From Minicystis rosea (lineage in GTDB: Bacteria; Myxococcota_A; Polyangia; Polyangiales; Polyangiaceae), in the NCBI GenBank assembly GCA_001931535.1, contig CP016211.1, forward strand, positions 5,005,573-5,069,572: a stretch of DNA of 64,000 nt. The letters are read 5' to 3'. Within the stretch, counting starts at the first letter, position 1; every line of letters starts with the position of its first letter. The notes under the pieces were generated by a model. The model ran no database searches. It worked only from the letters and a program-made list of their open reading frames with translations, and was not told the DNA's origin. Shown piece by piece: positions 15,605 to 24,787 of this stretch. A program made the translations under genes and the position numbers.

Positions 15605-17065
15605 ATGAGCATGAGCCCCGAGGAGATCCGGCGCATCGCAGAGGCGATCGCCAGCAAGCTGGTGAGCAACGCGCCCGCGGCGTCGGGCGGCGCCGCAGCG
15701 GCGAGCAGCGCGAAGGCGGCCCCCGCGCCCGCGTCGCTCGGTGACGGCGTCTTCACCACGCTCGACGAGGCCGCGCAGGCCGCGCGCACGGCGTTCATCG
15801 CGCTGTCGGGCCTCGGGCTCGAGCAGCGCAAGGCGATCATCGAATCGATGCGCCGGGCGATGCGCGCGCAGGCCGAGAACCTGGCGCGGCTCGCGGTGGA
15901 CGAGTCGGGCCTCGGCCGGTTCGAGGACAAGGTCCAGAAGAACCTCCTCGTCACCAACAAGACGCCCGGCCCGGAGGAGCTCACGCCCACGGCCATCACC
16001 GGCGATCACGGCCTGATGCTCTTGGAGCCGGCGCCGTTCGGCGTGATCGGCGCCATCACGCCGGTGACCAACCCGCCGTCGACCATCATCTGCAACGCGA
16101 TCGGCATGGTCTCGGCCGGCAACACGGTCGTGTTCAACGCGCACCCGTCGGCGAAGCGCGTGAGCATGACGACCATCCAGCATTTGAATCGGGCGATCGT
16201 GGCCGCGGGCGGCCCACCCAACGTGCTCACCTGCATCGCCGAGCCGACGATCCAGTCCGCCGGCGAGCTGATGAAGCACCCGCTCATCCGGCTGCTCGTC
16301 GTCACCGGCGGCCCGGCCGTGGTCGCGGCCGCGATGAACTCGGGCAAGCGCGCCATCTGCGCCGGCCCCGGCAACCCGCCCGCCGTCGTCGACGCCACCG
16401 CCGACATCGAGCAGGCCGGCCGCAACATCGTGCTCGGCCACTCGTTCGACAACAACGTCATCTGCGTCGACGAGAAGGAGTGCATCGTCGTCGACTCGGT
16501 CGCCGACGCCCTCAAGGCCTCGATGAAGCGCAACGGCGCAGTCGAGATCAAATCGAGCGACCTGGCGCGGCTCGAGAAGGTGATCTTCGAGAAGAACGCC
16601 GGCCCGCGCGGCCACGCCACGGTGAACCGCAAGTTCGTCGGCAAGAACGCATCGCTGATCCTGCAGGAGCTCGGCATCCCCGCCGGCCCCGAGGTCCGCT
16701 GCCTCATCGTCGAGGTGCCGAACGATCACCCGCTCGTCTGGACCGAGCAGATGATGCCGGTGCTGCCCGTCACGCGCGTGCGCAACGTCGACGAGGCCAT
16801 CGATCTCGCAGTCGCGGCCGAGGGCGGCTGCTACCACACCGCGACCATGCACTCGCACGATCTCACCGCCCTCTCGAAGATGGCGAAGAAGTGCAACTGC
16901 AGCATCTTCGTGAAGAACGGGCGCTCGGTGGACGGCCTCGCCGTCGCGGGCGAGGGCTACACCTCGTTCACCATCGCGTCGCCCACGGGCGAGGGCTTGA
17001 CCACGCCGCGCTCCTTCTCGCGGTGGCGTCGCTGCACGCTCGTCGATCACTTCCGGATCGTGTGA
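15605..17065 (+). CDS. CoA-acylating aldehyde dehydrogenase, BMC cargo
   Basis: This 486-residue PduP/EutE-like enzyme converts an aldehyde plus CoA and NAD+ to acyl-CoA. Residues 3-21 (MSPEEIRRIAEAIASKLV) form an amphipathic helix followed by an Ala/Ser-rich linker to about 45, the classic encapsulation peptide. The catalytic domain shows the NAD/CoA region FGVIGAITPVTNPPSTIICN, the catalytic Cys in SFDNNVICVDEKE, and the late segment IASPTGEGLTTPRSFSRWRR typical of PduP. The likely substrate is acetaldehyde from the DeoC half of the fusion protein. No phosphotransacylase is nearby to recycle CoA within the shell. Confidence 0.96.
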   Translation: MSMSPEEIRRIAEAIASKLVSNAPAASGGAAAASSAKAAPAPASLGDGVFTTLDEAAQAARTAFIALSGLGLEQRKAIIESMRRAMRAQAENLARLAVDESGLGRFEDKVQKNLLVTNKTPGPEELTPTAITGDHGLMLLEPAPFGVIGAITPVTNPPSTIICNAIGMVSAGNTVVFNAHPSAKRVSMTTIQHLNRAIVAAGGPPNVLTCIAEPTIQSAGELMKHPLIRLLVVTGGPAVVAAAMNSGKRAICAGPGNPPAVVDATADIEQAGRNIVLGHSFDNNVICVDEKECIVVDSVADALKASMKRNGAVEIKSSDLARLEKVIFEKNAGPRGHATVNRKFVGKNASLILQELGIPAGPEVRCLIVEVPNDHPLVWTEQMMPVLPVTRVRNVDEAIDLAVAAEGGCYHTATMHSHDLTALSKMAKKCNCSIFVKNGRSVDGLAVAGEGYTSFTIASPTGEGLTTPRSFSRWRRCTLVDHFRIV

Positions 17066-17073
17066 GGCGCTAG

Positions 17074-17706
17074 GTGAGCGAGGTCGAGAGCGCCGGTCAC
17101 GCGGGGGAGAGCCTCCCCGGGCCCGCGCTCGCCATGCTCGAGCTCGCCGACGTGCCCGCCGGCTACGCCGCGCTCGACGCGCTGGTGAAGGAGGCTCCCG
17201 TCTCCATCATCGCCGCCGGCACGGTGCAGTGCGGTCACTTCCTCATCGCGTTCGCGGGCGAGGTCGAGCCGGTGGAGATGTCGTTCACGCGCGCGCTCCG
17301 TGTCGCGGATCGAGCGATCCTCGACGTCGTGCTCCTGCCCCACGCCGAGCCGCGCATCCTGCCCGCTCTCATCGAAGAAACACGTCGTTTTCCCGCCTCG
17401 GGCGATGCGCTCGGCGTGCTCCAGACGAGCTCCTCGCCCACGCTCCTCCGCGCCGTCGATGCGGCCCTCAAGGGCGCCGAGGTAGAGCTCGTGGAGCTGC
17501 GCATCGCCGAGGGCCTGGCCGGCCGGGGCCTGGCCACGCTCTGGGGCAACCAGCACGACATGCAAGCCGCCATCGATCTCGCCACGGACGCGTTCACGCG
17601 CGGCCGGCGCGAGGGCTGCACGACGGCGGTGATCCCGAACGCCGATCACGAGGTCGGCCGCGCGCTGCGACGAGGCACGCGCTTCTTCAAGGAGCTCCGC
17701 GGGTGA
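17074..17706 (+). CDS. BMC-T shell protein, single-layer type
   Basis: This 210-residue tandem BMC-domain protein starts at GTG 17074, 8 bp after the aldehyde dehydrogenase. Its domains are in the normal order (PALAMLELADVPAGYAALDA ... ALGVLQTSSSPTLLRAVDAA), unlike the CsoS1D-type pair upstream, and it recalls H. ochraceum Hoch_5812. PduT, the best known relative, carries an Fe-S cluster at its pore; the only Cys here are in VQCGHF and GCTT, so a cluster is uncertain. Confidence 0.92.
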   Translation: MSEVESAGHAGESLPGPALAMLELADVPAGYAALDALVKEAPVSIIAAGTVQCGHFLIAFAGEVEPVEMSFTRALRVADRAILDVVLLPHAEPRILPALIEETRRFPASGDALGVLQTSSSPTLLRAVDAALKGAEVELVELRIAEGLAGRGLATLWGNQHDMQAAIDLATDAFTRGRREGCTTAVIPNADHEVGRALRRGTRFFKELRG

Positions 17707-17722
17707 GCCAAACGAGGTCGAG

Positions 17723-18025
17723 ATGAAGCTCGGACGCGTGATCGGCACCATGGTCGCCACGGTGAAGCCCGACGCCATGCGCGGGCTCAAGATGCTCATC
17801 GTCCGCCCGCTGACGGCGCGGCTCGATGTGGAAGGTGATCCCTTCGTCGCCACCGACGCCTCGGCGCAAGCCTCCACCGGCGATCTCGTGACCTACGAGG
17901 CCTCGCGCGAGGCCGCCCTCCTCCACGATCCCTGGTTCGTGCCCGTCGACCACGCCATCGTCGGCATCGTCGATCAACATGCGTACGACGATGGGGGCGC
18001 GAGCGATCCCCGGAGGCCGCAATGA
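17723..18025 (+). CDS. BMC-P pentameric vertex protein (second copy)
   Basis: A 100-residue EutN/CcmL-type protein (MKLGRVIGTMVATVKPDAMR; LKMLIVRPL; HAIVGIVDQHAY). It is more divergent than the other two copies, with Asp- and His-rich tails. Its stop overlaps the start of the next pentamer gene by 4 bp (ATGA), so translation is probably coupled. Confidence 0.93.
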   Translation: MKLGRVIGTMVATVKPDAMRGLKMLIVRPLTARLDVEGDPFVATDASAQASTGDLVTYEASREAALLHDPWFVPVDHAIVGIVDQHAYDDGGASDPRRPQ

Positions 18026-18300
18026 TCCTCGGTCGTGTTTGCGGGACGGTGGTGAGCACCGTGCAGCACCCGTTCTACGACGGGAAGAAGCAGCTCATGG
18101 TGCGGGCCTGCACGCCCGACGGCGCCTTCGACGGCGAGAAGTACGTGATCGCGGTCGACACCGTGGGCGCCGGCGTGGGCGAGATGGTGATCGTCGAGGA
18201 CGAGGGCAACAGCGCGCGCCAAATGCTCGGCGTGACGAACGCGCCGGTGCGCTCGCTGATCGTCGGCATCGTCGACGAAGTGACGGACACGTCGCGATAG
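18022..18300 (+). CDS. BMC-P pentameric vertex protein (third copy)
   Basis: A 92-residue EutN/CcmL-type protein (MILGRVCGTVVSTVQHPFYD; KQLMVRACTP; VGAGVGEMVIVEDEGNSARQ; LIVGIVDEV). It is last in the microcompartment operon. Three pentamer genes match the H. ochraceum shell set. Confidence 0.95.
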   Translation: MILGRVCGTVVSTVQHPFYDGKKQLMVRACTPDGAFDGEKYVIAVDTVGAGVGEMVIVEDEGNSARQMLGVTNAPVRSLIVGIVDEVTDTSR

Positions 18301-18518
18301 CGCGCGCTCACGGCGGCGCTGCGGAGCCGCGACGTCCGTGCGCTCGGCGCGGATGCTCGAGGAGGCAGCGCACTTCGTCCGCGGCGGCGGCGAAGGGCCG
18401 TGCGTGAGGCGGCCAGTTCAGCACGAGAGCGGCGACCGGCGCGCGCACGGACTTCGCTGTCGGCGAAGGCCGCCGGTGTGAATGTTCGCACTCGCCCAGG
18501 CTCCTAAGGCTCGAGCCG

Positions 18519-19076
18519 GTGAGTCTCTTTTTCAAACGTACGCGCGGAGGAGGCGACGGCCCGTCGCCGGCGATCCCGACGTTCGAGCAGGTGTTCACGG
18601 AGCACGCGAGCGCCGTGTGGCGGTTCCTCCGCTGGTTCGGGGTGCGCGAGCGGGACCTCGACGATGCCTGCCAGGACGTGTTCATCGTGGTCCACCGGAA
18701 GCTCTCCACGTACGACGGGTGCTGCTCCGTCCGCACATGGCTCTACGGGGTCTGCCGGCGGGTGGCCGCGGACCACCGCCGCTCGGCCCACCTCGCGCGG
18801 GAGGAGCTCGTCGCGTCGCTCCCCGAGGTCTCCGAGCCCCCGCCGCAGGACGCGGAGATCGAGCGCCGCGCCGCGCGCCAACTGCTCGAGAAGATCCTCG
18901 ATACGATGGATGACGACAAACGGTTCGTCCTCGTCCTGCACGAGATCGAGCAGGTGCCGATGGAGGACATCGCCGCGCTCCTCGGCTGCCCCGTGCAGAC
19001 GGCCTACTCGCGGCACCGGGCAGCCATGAAGCACATCGAAGCGGCCGTGAAGCGCCTGCGGAGGGACGCCGCGTGA
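18519..19076 (+). CDS. ECF-type RNA polymerase sigma factor
   Basis: This 185-residue sigma-70 family factor has region 2 at FEQVFTEHASAVWRFLRWFG...DACQDVFIVVHRKL and region 4 at LHEIEQVPMEDIAALLGCPV...YSRHRAAMKHI. Region 3 and region 1 are absent, as in ECF factors. It starts at GTG 18519. The following gene overlaps it by 4 bp and is probably its membrane-bound regulator. It lies 218 bp after the BMC operon in the same direction, but nothing shows that it controls that operon. Confidence 0.92.
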   Translation: MSLFFKRTRGGGDGPSPAIPTFEQVFTEHASAVWRFLRWFGVRERDLDDACQDVFIVVHRKLSTYDGCCSVRTWLYGVCRRVAADHRRSAHLAREELVASLPEVSEPPPQDAEIERRAARQLLEKILDTMDDDKRFVLVLHEIEQVPMEDIAALLGCPVQTAYSRHRAAMKHIEAAVKRLRRDAA

Positions 19077-19846
19077 AGCAACTCCCGCCCGAGCTCAAGA
19101 CCCCGGCATCCCCAGCCGTACGCGCGCTGTTCGACGCCGCGCGCGAAGAGCAGCCGAGCCCCGAGCGGCTCGCCCGCATCGCGAGGGGGCTGCCGCTCGA
19201 CGCCCCTCCCGCTCCAGCGAGCGGCGCGCGGCGGCGAGCCCTGCCGCGAGCGATCTGGGGGCTGGCCGCAGCCTGCGCGCTCGTCGGGCTCGGGGCCGCG
19301 GTCGTCGTCGCGCGGCGGCCGGCGCCGCGCGGGACGCCGTCGCCGAGCATCTCCACGCCGTCGGACTGGAAGCCGTCGATCCCCACGTCCATCGCGAGCG
19401 AGCGCGCGCCCGTGCCCTCTCCGAGCGTGGACGCGCCGCCGCCCACCGAAGTCCCCCCGACGAGCGCGCGTCCGGCGAACCGCGCGATCGCGCATCGTTC
19501 GTCGGCGCCCGTGCCCCCGCCGGCGCTCCCCGACGCGCTCGACGCCGGCGCGCCCGGCGCCCCGCCCGACGCCGGACGGGCCGCGGCGGTGGGGACCGAG
19601 GACGATCTGCTCGAGCGGGCCGCCATCGTGCTCGAGCGCAACCCGACCGAGGCGCTGCGGCTGGCGGACGAGCACCGCACCGGCTTCCCGGCCGGCGTCC
19701 TGAGCCCCGAGCGCGAGGTGATCGCCATCCAGGCGCTGCTCCAGCTCGGCCGCGACAACGAGGCGCGAGCTCGCGGGGCGCGCTTCCTCGAGCAGTACCC
19801 GAGCTCGCCGCGCCGCCCGCTCGTCGAAGCGATGATCGCGCCTTAG
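19073..19846 (+). CDS. Single-pass membrane partner of the ECF sigma factor
   Basis: This 257-residue protein starts at GTG 19073 inside the sigma stop (GTGA overlap). A short N-terminal cytoplasmic part (about 60 residues) is followed by one membrane helix (AIWGLAAACALVGLGAAVVV). A long Pro/Ser/Ala-rich spacer leads to a C-terminal helical segment resembling a TPR-like unit (LLERAAIVLERNPTEALRLA). It lacks an obvious zinc-finger anti-sigma motif. The position suggests an anti-sigma or sensor role by inference. Confidence 0.75.
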   Translation: MKQLPPELKTPASPAVRALFDAAREEQPSPERLARIARGLPLDAPPAPASGARRRALPRAIWGLAAACALVGLGAAVVVARRPAPRGTPSPSISTPSDWKPSIPTSIASERAPVPSPSVDAPPPTEVPPTSARPANRAIAHRSSAPVPPPALPDALDAGAPGAPPDAGRAAAVGTEDDLLERAAIVLERNPTEALRLADEHRTGFPAGVLSPEREVIAIQALLQLGRDNEARARGARFLEQYPSSPRRPLVEAMIAP

Positions 19847-20464
19847 CAGCCCGTCGAAAGACGTCGGACGAACCGCCGAGACGCGGCGCACACCAAGGCC
19901 CCTTCCGCCTCGGTAGTGCGAGCGTCTCGTCTTTCGACCAGCTCCGCTCCACGGCCGCTCCGACACACGGACAGCGCGCTTCGGGCCTGCGCCTCGGCCG
20001 AAAATCGCCTCGTGAACGATCCCTGTCGGATTCTTCATAACTTCGCGCGCGAGGCTCCATTCACCGCGCAGCGCCCGCTGATCGGGTGCGCTGAGGAGAC
20101 GTCATGGAGCCTCGACACGGCGAGCGGGCGCCGCCTTGCCCTCTTGCTTGCACAACATCGCTTCGGCGCCGAGGTTCGTTGCAGCTCTCTTCGCTGGTTT
20201 GAAGGACATCGCGCCGAGCCACCGCGCGAGCGGGACCGTAGAACGCGTGGATCTGCGCGCGCGGGCAATAGCCTCCTTTTGTAGGCCCGCGCGACGCACG
20301 TGGGGAACGCGGCTCGGTCCGGCTCGCGAGGTGCCCTTAGCCATGCCGGGCGCATAGCGGCCCGCGTCACGCGCGTGCGCAGCTCGCCTGCGCGCGCGAC
20401 GCGGACGTGTGCCCGCGATCCACCGTCGCTCCGTGCCGCCCTGCGCGCACGAAGGGAGAGATCC
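19847..20464. other. Intergenic stretch, no gene supported
   Basis: This 618-bp stretch has only short or unlikely frames on both strands. I see no tRNA, no clear repeat and no promoter consensus. GGGAGA just before 20465 is the ribosome site of the following gene. Confidence 0.5.
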
Positions 20465-21832
20465 GTGTCGAACTTCTTCTTGGTGGTCAAGCTCGGTATC
20501 GGGCTCGTGGGCGCGATCGCCACGGCTTACCTGGCCTCGTCGAAGCGCCTGCAGCAGCTCTCGGATGGCCGCTTCACGCTGGCCGCGGTCACCGGCGGGG
20601 CCGCGGTTCGCCTCGCGATCTTCGTGGGCGTCTTCATCGTCGCGGGCTTCGCGCCGCAGTCCGACGTGATGGGGTGGTACTACCCGCAGGCCAAGGAAGC
20701 GCTCCTCGGGCACGTGCCTTATCGAGACTTCGCGTCGAGCTACGCCCCGCTCTTCCCTTACCTCGAGTCGCTGGCGCTGCGCGTCTGGGACTCGCCGAAG
20801 AGCATCGTCCTGCTCAGCATCCTCGCGGAGATCGCGTCGCTGCCGCTCTGGCTCCGGGTGGCGCGCGACGCGCTTGGCGAGCGCGACGCGCGGGTGGCCA
20901 TGACGATCTACCTGTGCAGCCCGCTCCCGCTGGTGAACGCCGCCATCGTCGGGCAGAACCAGGCGATCTGCTCGCCGTTCCTCGCGCTCTCGCTGCTCCT
21001 CGCGTTCCGCGGGCGCGCGCTCCTGTCCGGCCTCGTGCTCGGGGTCCCGCTCGTCGCGCTGAAGTTCCTCACGGTGCTGTTCCTGCCGCCCTCCTTCGCG
21101 GCGAGCTCCCGCAAGACGGCGTGGATCGCGGGCGCGGCGGCGCTCCCCGTCCTCGTCTACGGCGCGCTCGTGCTCGCGGGCGTAGACGTGCTCACCCCGT
21201 TCCGCTCGGAGGCGGCCGTGCGTACGTCCGGGAACCTCGCCTTCCTGCTCAGCGCCGCGGGCCACGGGCTCAGCGAGTCGACCTTCCACCCCACCGGCGG
21301 CGCCGGGCGCGTGTTCATCGCCTGGCTCGCCGCCGGGCTCGTGCTCGTGACGCTCTGGAGGGTCCGCTTTCGGGGTACCGAGCGGCCCGACGCCACCCTG
21401 CACTTCACGGCCCTGCTGCTCCTGACCTTCATGCTGCTGAGCAAGAAGGCGTACTCGAGCTACTTGGTCATGGCCTTCTTCCCCATCTGCGTGGGCGTGG
21501 TCTCGTGGGCGCGGACGCCCCTCGCGCGCTTCGGCTTCGGCGTCGTCTGCACCATCGCGCTGGTGGAGCCGTCGCTGTGGCACACGTGGATCGCGCCGCA
21601 CGATCTCGGCGTCATCTGGAACGCACGCGCCGCGGGGATCCCGGCATCGAAGCTCGCGGTGTTCACGCTCTGCGAGGTGGTGCTGGTCGGTGCCTACGTC
21701 GCGTGCTGGGCCCGCACGCTCGGGGTTCTGCGGGAGATGCCCGTCACCGGCCGCGCGCTCCCGCCCCTGTTCGCCCCCCGCGCCGAGCCCGCGAGCGCAC
21801 ACCGGGAAGGCGCGGTCTCTTCCAAGATTTGA
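20465..21832 (+). CDS. Polytopic membrane glycosyltransferase (GT87/mannosyltransferase-like)
   Basis: A 455-residue protein with about ten hydrophobic helices. It starts at GTG 20465, preceded by GGGAGA, so that a membrane helix begins near residue 5. The first periplasmic loop has the family-typical motif MGWYYPQAKEALLGHVPYRD then FASSYAPLFPYLESL, seen in GT-C enzymes that use polyprenyl-phosphate sugars. NQAIC and YLCSPLPLVN segments also fit. The acceptor is unknown, and there is no neighbouring polysaccharide cluster. Confidence 0.75.
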   Translation: MSNFFLVVKLGIGLVGAIATAYLASSKRLQQLSDGRFTLAAVTGGAAVRLAIFVGVFIVAGFAPQSDVMGWYYPQAKEALLGHVPYRDFASSYAPLFPYLESLALRVWDSPKSIVLLSILAEIASLPLWLRVARDALGERDARVAMTIYLCSPLPLVNAAIVGQNQAICSPFLALSLLLAFRGRALLSGLVLGVPLVALKFLTVLFLPPSFAASSRKTAWIAGAAALPVLVYGALVLAGVDVLTPFRSEAAVRTSGNLAFLLSAAGHGLSESTFHPTGGAGRVFIAWLAAGLVLVTLWRVRFRGTERPDATLHFTALLLLTFMLLSKKAYSSYLVMAFFPICVGVVSWARTPLARFGFGVVCTIALVEPSLWHTWIAPHDLGVIWNARAAGIPASKLAVFTLCEVVLVGAYVACWARTLGVLREMPVTGRALPPLFAPRAEPASAHREGAVSSKI

Positions 21833-21884
21833 TCGCGCGACGGCGGTGTCCGGCTCCGAAGGCGAGCACCGCCCCGTCCCGAGT

Positions 21885-22682
21885 TCAGCCGCCCGAGTGG
21901 ATCTTGAGCCCCGGGATCGATCGCACGGCGTTCACGTCGGTCACCAGCGATCCATCCAGGTAGAGGTGCTTCAGCTTGCTGAGGCCCGCGAGCGGCGACA
22001 CGTCGCGGACCTTGGTGCGCTTGAGGCTCAAATTCTCGAGCTTCTTGAGCTTGCTCAGCGGCGTGAGATCGGTGACCTCGGTCTCGTCGAGCTGGAGCTC
22101 GGTGAGGTTCGTGCACGACGCGAGCGGCGTGAGATCCGTGATCGGCGTGCGCCCGAGATCGATGCGATCGAGCTTCACCATCCCCGCAAGCGGCCCGATG
22201 TCCTTCACCTGCGTGATCGAGAGCCGCAGCGACTCGATCTGCGTGAGCGTCTTCAGCGGTGAGATGTCGTCGAGCTTGCCCGGCGCGAGGTACAGCCCCT
22301 TCACGCCCGTGAACAGCGGGAAGATGCAGGGATCCAGCTCATCGTTGGCCTTGGCCTGCGACAGGTCGAGCGTCCGCACCTTCCCGAGCTCCGCGCGCGT
22401 GATGGGCCCCTCGGGCTTCTGCAATTGCCGCCGGACCACGGTCTCGATGGTGCTGTCGGAGAACGTGATGGTGGCGTCCTTCGAGCACGGGCCCGCGACC
22501 TTCTTCGGCTTCTCGACCGCGGCTGCCGTCACGCTCGGCGTGGGCGCGGGAGCAGGCGTCGCGGCCGGCGGCGGCGCGGCTTGCGCAGAGGCGCTCGCGG
22601 CCGCGGGCTTCGGCGGATCGTCGCAGGCCGCGAGCGGGAGCGAGAGGGCGATCACGACGGCGGAGAGGGAGGATCGACGCAT
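21885..22682 (-). CDS. Leucine-rich-repeat lipoprotein
   Basis: This 265-residue protein starts at ATG 22682 with lipobox ALSLPLAAC, then an Ala/Pro-rich linker, then about seven LRR units of 22-23 residues (VKGLYLAPGKLDDISPLKTL, LDRIDLGRTPITDLTPLA, and so on) of the internalin SDS22-like type. It is probably anchored to a membrane with the LRR surface free for protein contacts. Partner unknown. It is divergent from the peroxiredoxin gene with 114 bp between. Confidence 0.88.
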   Translation of the reverse strand: MRRSSLSAVVIALSLPLAACDDPPKPAAASASAQAAPPPAATPAPAPTPSVTAAAVEKPKKVAGPCSKDATITFSDSTIETVVRRQLQKPEGPITRAELGKVRTLDLSQAKANDELDPCIFPLFTGVKGLYLAPGKLDDISPLKTLTQIESLRLSITQVKDIGPLAGMVKLDRIDLGRTPITDLTPLASCTNLTELQLDETEVTDLTPLSKLKKLENLSLKRTKVRDVSPLAGLSKLKHLYLDGSLVTDVNAVRSIPGLKIHSGG

Positions 22683-22796
22683 CGCCGGCAGCTTACTTCG
22701 ACCTCTGCTCCGCACGCGAGCGACGCATGCGCGCCCCGCATCGATCCCGCCACGAGCCCGGCGCACCCGCGATGCGGCGTGCTACCTTCGCCACCC

Positions 22797-23339
22797 ATGC
22801 GCGTCCTCTGCTACGTCACGGTCGCCGCCGCGCTCACGCTCGGCGGTTGCAGCGCTTCGCCTCGTCCCGATGGCGGCACGGGCCTCCTCACCGCGGGCAA
22901 GCCGGCGCCCGATCTCTCCGCCGCCGATCAACACGGCAAGACGCATCGCATCGCCGACGAGCGCGGGCACGCCCTCATCGTCTACTTCTATCCCAAGGAC
23001 AACACCCCCGGCTGCACCAAGGAAGCCTGCGCCTTCCGCGACGCGTGGGATCGCTACCAGAAGGCGGGCGTGCAGGTCTTCGGTGTGTCGGCCGACGATC
23101 AGAAATCACACGAGGCCTTCGCCAAGGAGCAGAAGCTCCCCTTCCCCATCCTCGCCGATCCCGGGCATGCGTGGTCCGGCGCGTTCGGCGTGGGCACGAA
23201 GCTCGGGATGACGGCGCGCGTGAGCTTCCTCATCGACGCCGAAGGCAAGGTGGCCAAGGTCTACCCCAACGTCGATCCGGCCATTCACGCCGACGAAGTG
23301 TTGAAGGACGCGGCCTCCCTCACGCCCAAGGCGCCGTGA
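22797..23339 (+). CDS. Lipid-anchored peroxiredoxin (BCP/PrxQ type)
   Basis: A 180-residue protein with lipoprotein signal TVAAALTLGGC and an AhpC/TSA fold. The peroxidatic Cys73 and resolving Cys78 lie in NTPGCTKEACAFRD, the CxxxxC layout of PrxQ/BCP. It would reduce peroxides outside the cytoplasm, using thioredoxin-like donors. The later FPILADPGHAW and ARVSFLIDAEGKV are typical of the family. Confidence 0.93.
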   Translation: MRVLCYVTVAAALTLGGCSASPRPDGGTGLLTAGKPAPDLSAADQHGKTHRIADERGHALIVYFYPKDNTPGCTKEACAFRDAWDRYQKAGVQVFGVSADDQKSHEAFAKEQKLPFPILADPGHAWSGAFGVGTKLGMTARVSFLIDAEGKVAKVYPNVDPAIHADEVLKDAASLTPKAP

Positions 23340-23388
23340 CGGCGAAGCCCGTACCCGCCCCCGAAAAACCTTGGTAGAAAGCCTGATC

Positions 23389-24663
23389 ATGATGTCGAGC
23401 TCCGGTTTCCAGCGAGTCAACGGGCTCCGGCTGTGCGTGCACCGCCATCGCGATCCGGACGCGGTGCCGTCGGGGCTCACCATCGTGCTGCTCCACGGCG
23501 TCCTCGACGCGGGCGTCACGTGGGACATGGTCGCGCCCACGCTCGCGCGCGCCGGCCACGACGTGGTGGCCCCCGATCTCCGCGGCTTCGGCCAGAGCGA
23601 TCACATCGGCGCGGGCGGCTACTATCACTTCCCCGACTACGTCGCCGATGTCGCCGAGCTCGTCGACGCGCTCGCGCCCCGTCGCCTCGCGATCGTCGGC
23701 CACTCGATGGGCGGCACCGTCGCCGCGCTCTACGCGGGCGCGCACCCCGATCGCGTCGAGCGCCTCGCGCTCCTCGAAGGCCTCGGCCCCATGGCCACCG
23801 AGCCCAACGTCGCCGTCGATCGCATGCAGGCCTGGCTGCGCACCCTGCGCGAGGTCCCGCGCACGCCGAAGGTCCTGAGCTCCTTGCAGGAAGCCGTCGA
23901 GCGCTTGTGCCTGCACCACCCGCGCATCCCCCGCGACATCATCGAGAGCCGGGCCAAGCTCCTCACCCGCACCGATGACACCGGGCGCCTCATCTGGGCC
24001 TACGATCCGCTGCACCGGACCACGTCGCCCACGCCCTTCAGCCTCGATTCCTTCAAAGAGTTCCTGCGGCGCATCGACTGTCCGACGCTCGTCGTGGGCG
24101 GCGGCCCCGTGGGCTGGCATCCGCCCGACGAAGCGCAGCGCATCGCTTGCCTGAAGCAAGCAACCACGGTCGAGATCCCCACCGCCGGCCACATGATGCA
24201 CTGGACCGAGCCGCACGCCCTCGCGCACCACCTGGCGCGCTTCTTCGGCGAGCCTCCTCCCGCGAAGACGCGCCCCCCCGTCTCCTCCGCCGGGCATCCG
24301 TCGGCCGCGCAGCCCTCGGGCGCTCCGAGCGCAGCCCACGCCTCGGCACCGCGCTCGTCCTCCGAAGTCCCCACCGCCGCCACGGGCCACGCCCCGCCCC
24401 CGGCCTCACCGGCGGGCGTCACGCCCCCCGGGCAGCCTTCCGTGTCGTGGTCCGGCGCTGCGGCCGCGCCCGCGCCTCCCGCAGCGCCGGGGGTGACGGC
24501 GGCAGGCATCGGCGGCGTGACGCCGGGAAAGCCCATCTACGGCGGCGCAGCCGCCGATCTCGGAGCCCCTGCCCCCGCCGCCGGCGCGGTGCCCGTCGGC
24601 CCGACGCGGCCTTCGACCGGTGTTCCTCCGCACGGAAGCGAAGGAAGTGGCGGAAGTGGTTGA
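23389..24663 (+). CDS. Alpha/beta hydrolase with low-complexity tail
   Basis: Residues 1-290 form an alpha/beta-hydrolase fold: oxyanion motif VLLHGVLDAG, LRGFGQSDH, nucleophile elbow VGHSMGGTVA and the late His in PTAGHMMHW. The last 130 residues are Pro/Ala/Gly/Ser-rich low complexity ending GSEGSGGSG. The ATG at 23389 is preferred over an upstream TTG in frame. The substrate is unknown; lid residues give no hint. The tail is unusual for the family. Confidence 0.88.
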   Translation: MMSSSGFQRVNGLRLCVHRHRDPDAVPSGLTIVLLHGVLDAGVTWDMVAPTLARAGHDVVAPDLRGFGQSDHIGAGGYYHFPDYVADVAELVDALAPRRLAIVGHSMGGTVAALYAGAHPDRVERLALLEGLGPMATEPNVAVDRMQAWLRTLREVPRTPKVLSSLQEAVERLCLHHPRIPRDIIESRAKLLTRTDDTGRLIWAYDPLHRTTSPTPFSLDSFKEFLRRIDCPTLVVGGGPVGWHPPDEAQRIACLKQATTVEIPTAGHMMHWTEPHALAHHLARFFGEPPPAKTRPPVSSAGHPSAAQPSGAPSAAHASAPRSSSEVPTAATGHAPPPASPAGVTPPGQPSVSWSGAAAAPAPPAAPGVTAAGIGGVTPGKPIYGGAAADLGAPAPAAGAVPVGPTRPSTGVPPHGSEGSGGSG

Positions 24664-24715
24664 CAGAACGGCTCCAATATGGGAGAAGGCGCGGCCTCTC
24701 CAACGGAGAGGGGTT

Positions 24716-24787
<72 letters not shown>

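Larger units (their letters stand above)
11970..18300 (+). other. Bacterial microcompartment operon (complete shell, incomplete core)
   Basis: Nine co-directional genes with gaps of 145 bp or less: rpiB-deoC fusion, BMC-T, BMC-T, BMC-H, BMC-P, aldehyde dehydrogenase, BMC-T, BMC-P, BMC-P. The 1 H + 3 T + 3 P set equals the shell set described for Haliangium ochraceum, where to my knowledge some shell genes are scattered at satellite sites; here all are in one 6.3-kb run. No phosphotransacylase, alcohol dehydrogenase or glycyl-radical/diol-dehydratase signature enzyme is present, as in metabolosomes with an incomplete core. Confidence 0.9.

Noticed and set aside
18519..19076. The ECF sigma factor as dedicated regulator of the BMC operon
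   Set aside because: It lies downstream, separated by 218 bp, and forms a unit with its own membrane partner; nothing in the BMC upstream region shows a matching promoter.
20102..21802. 566-codon minus-strand frame opposite the glycosyltransferase
   Set aside because: Arg/Glu-rich antisense frame of a high-GC gene; the plus strand has a clear membrane protein.
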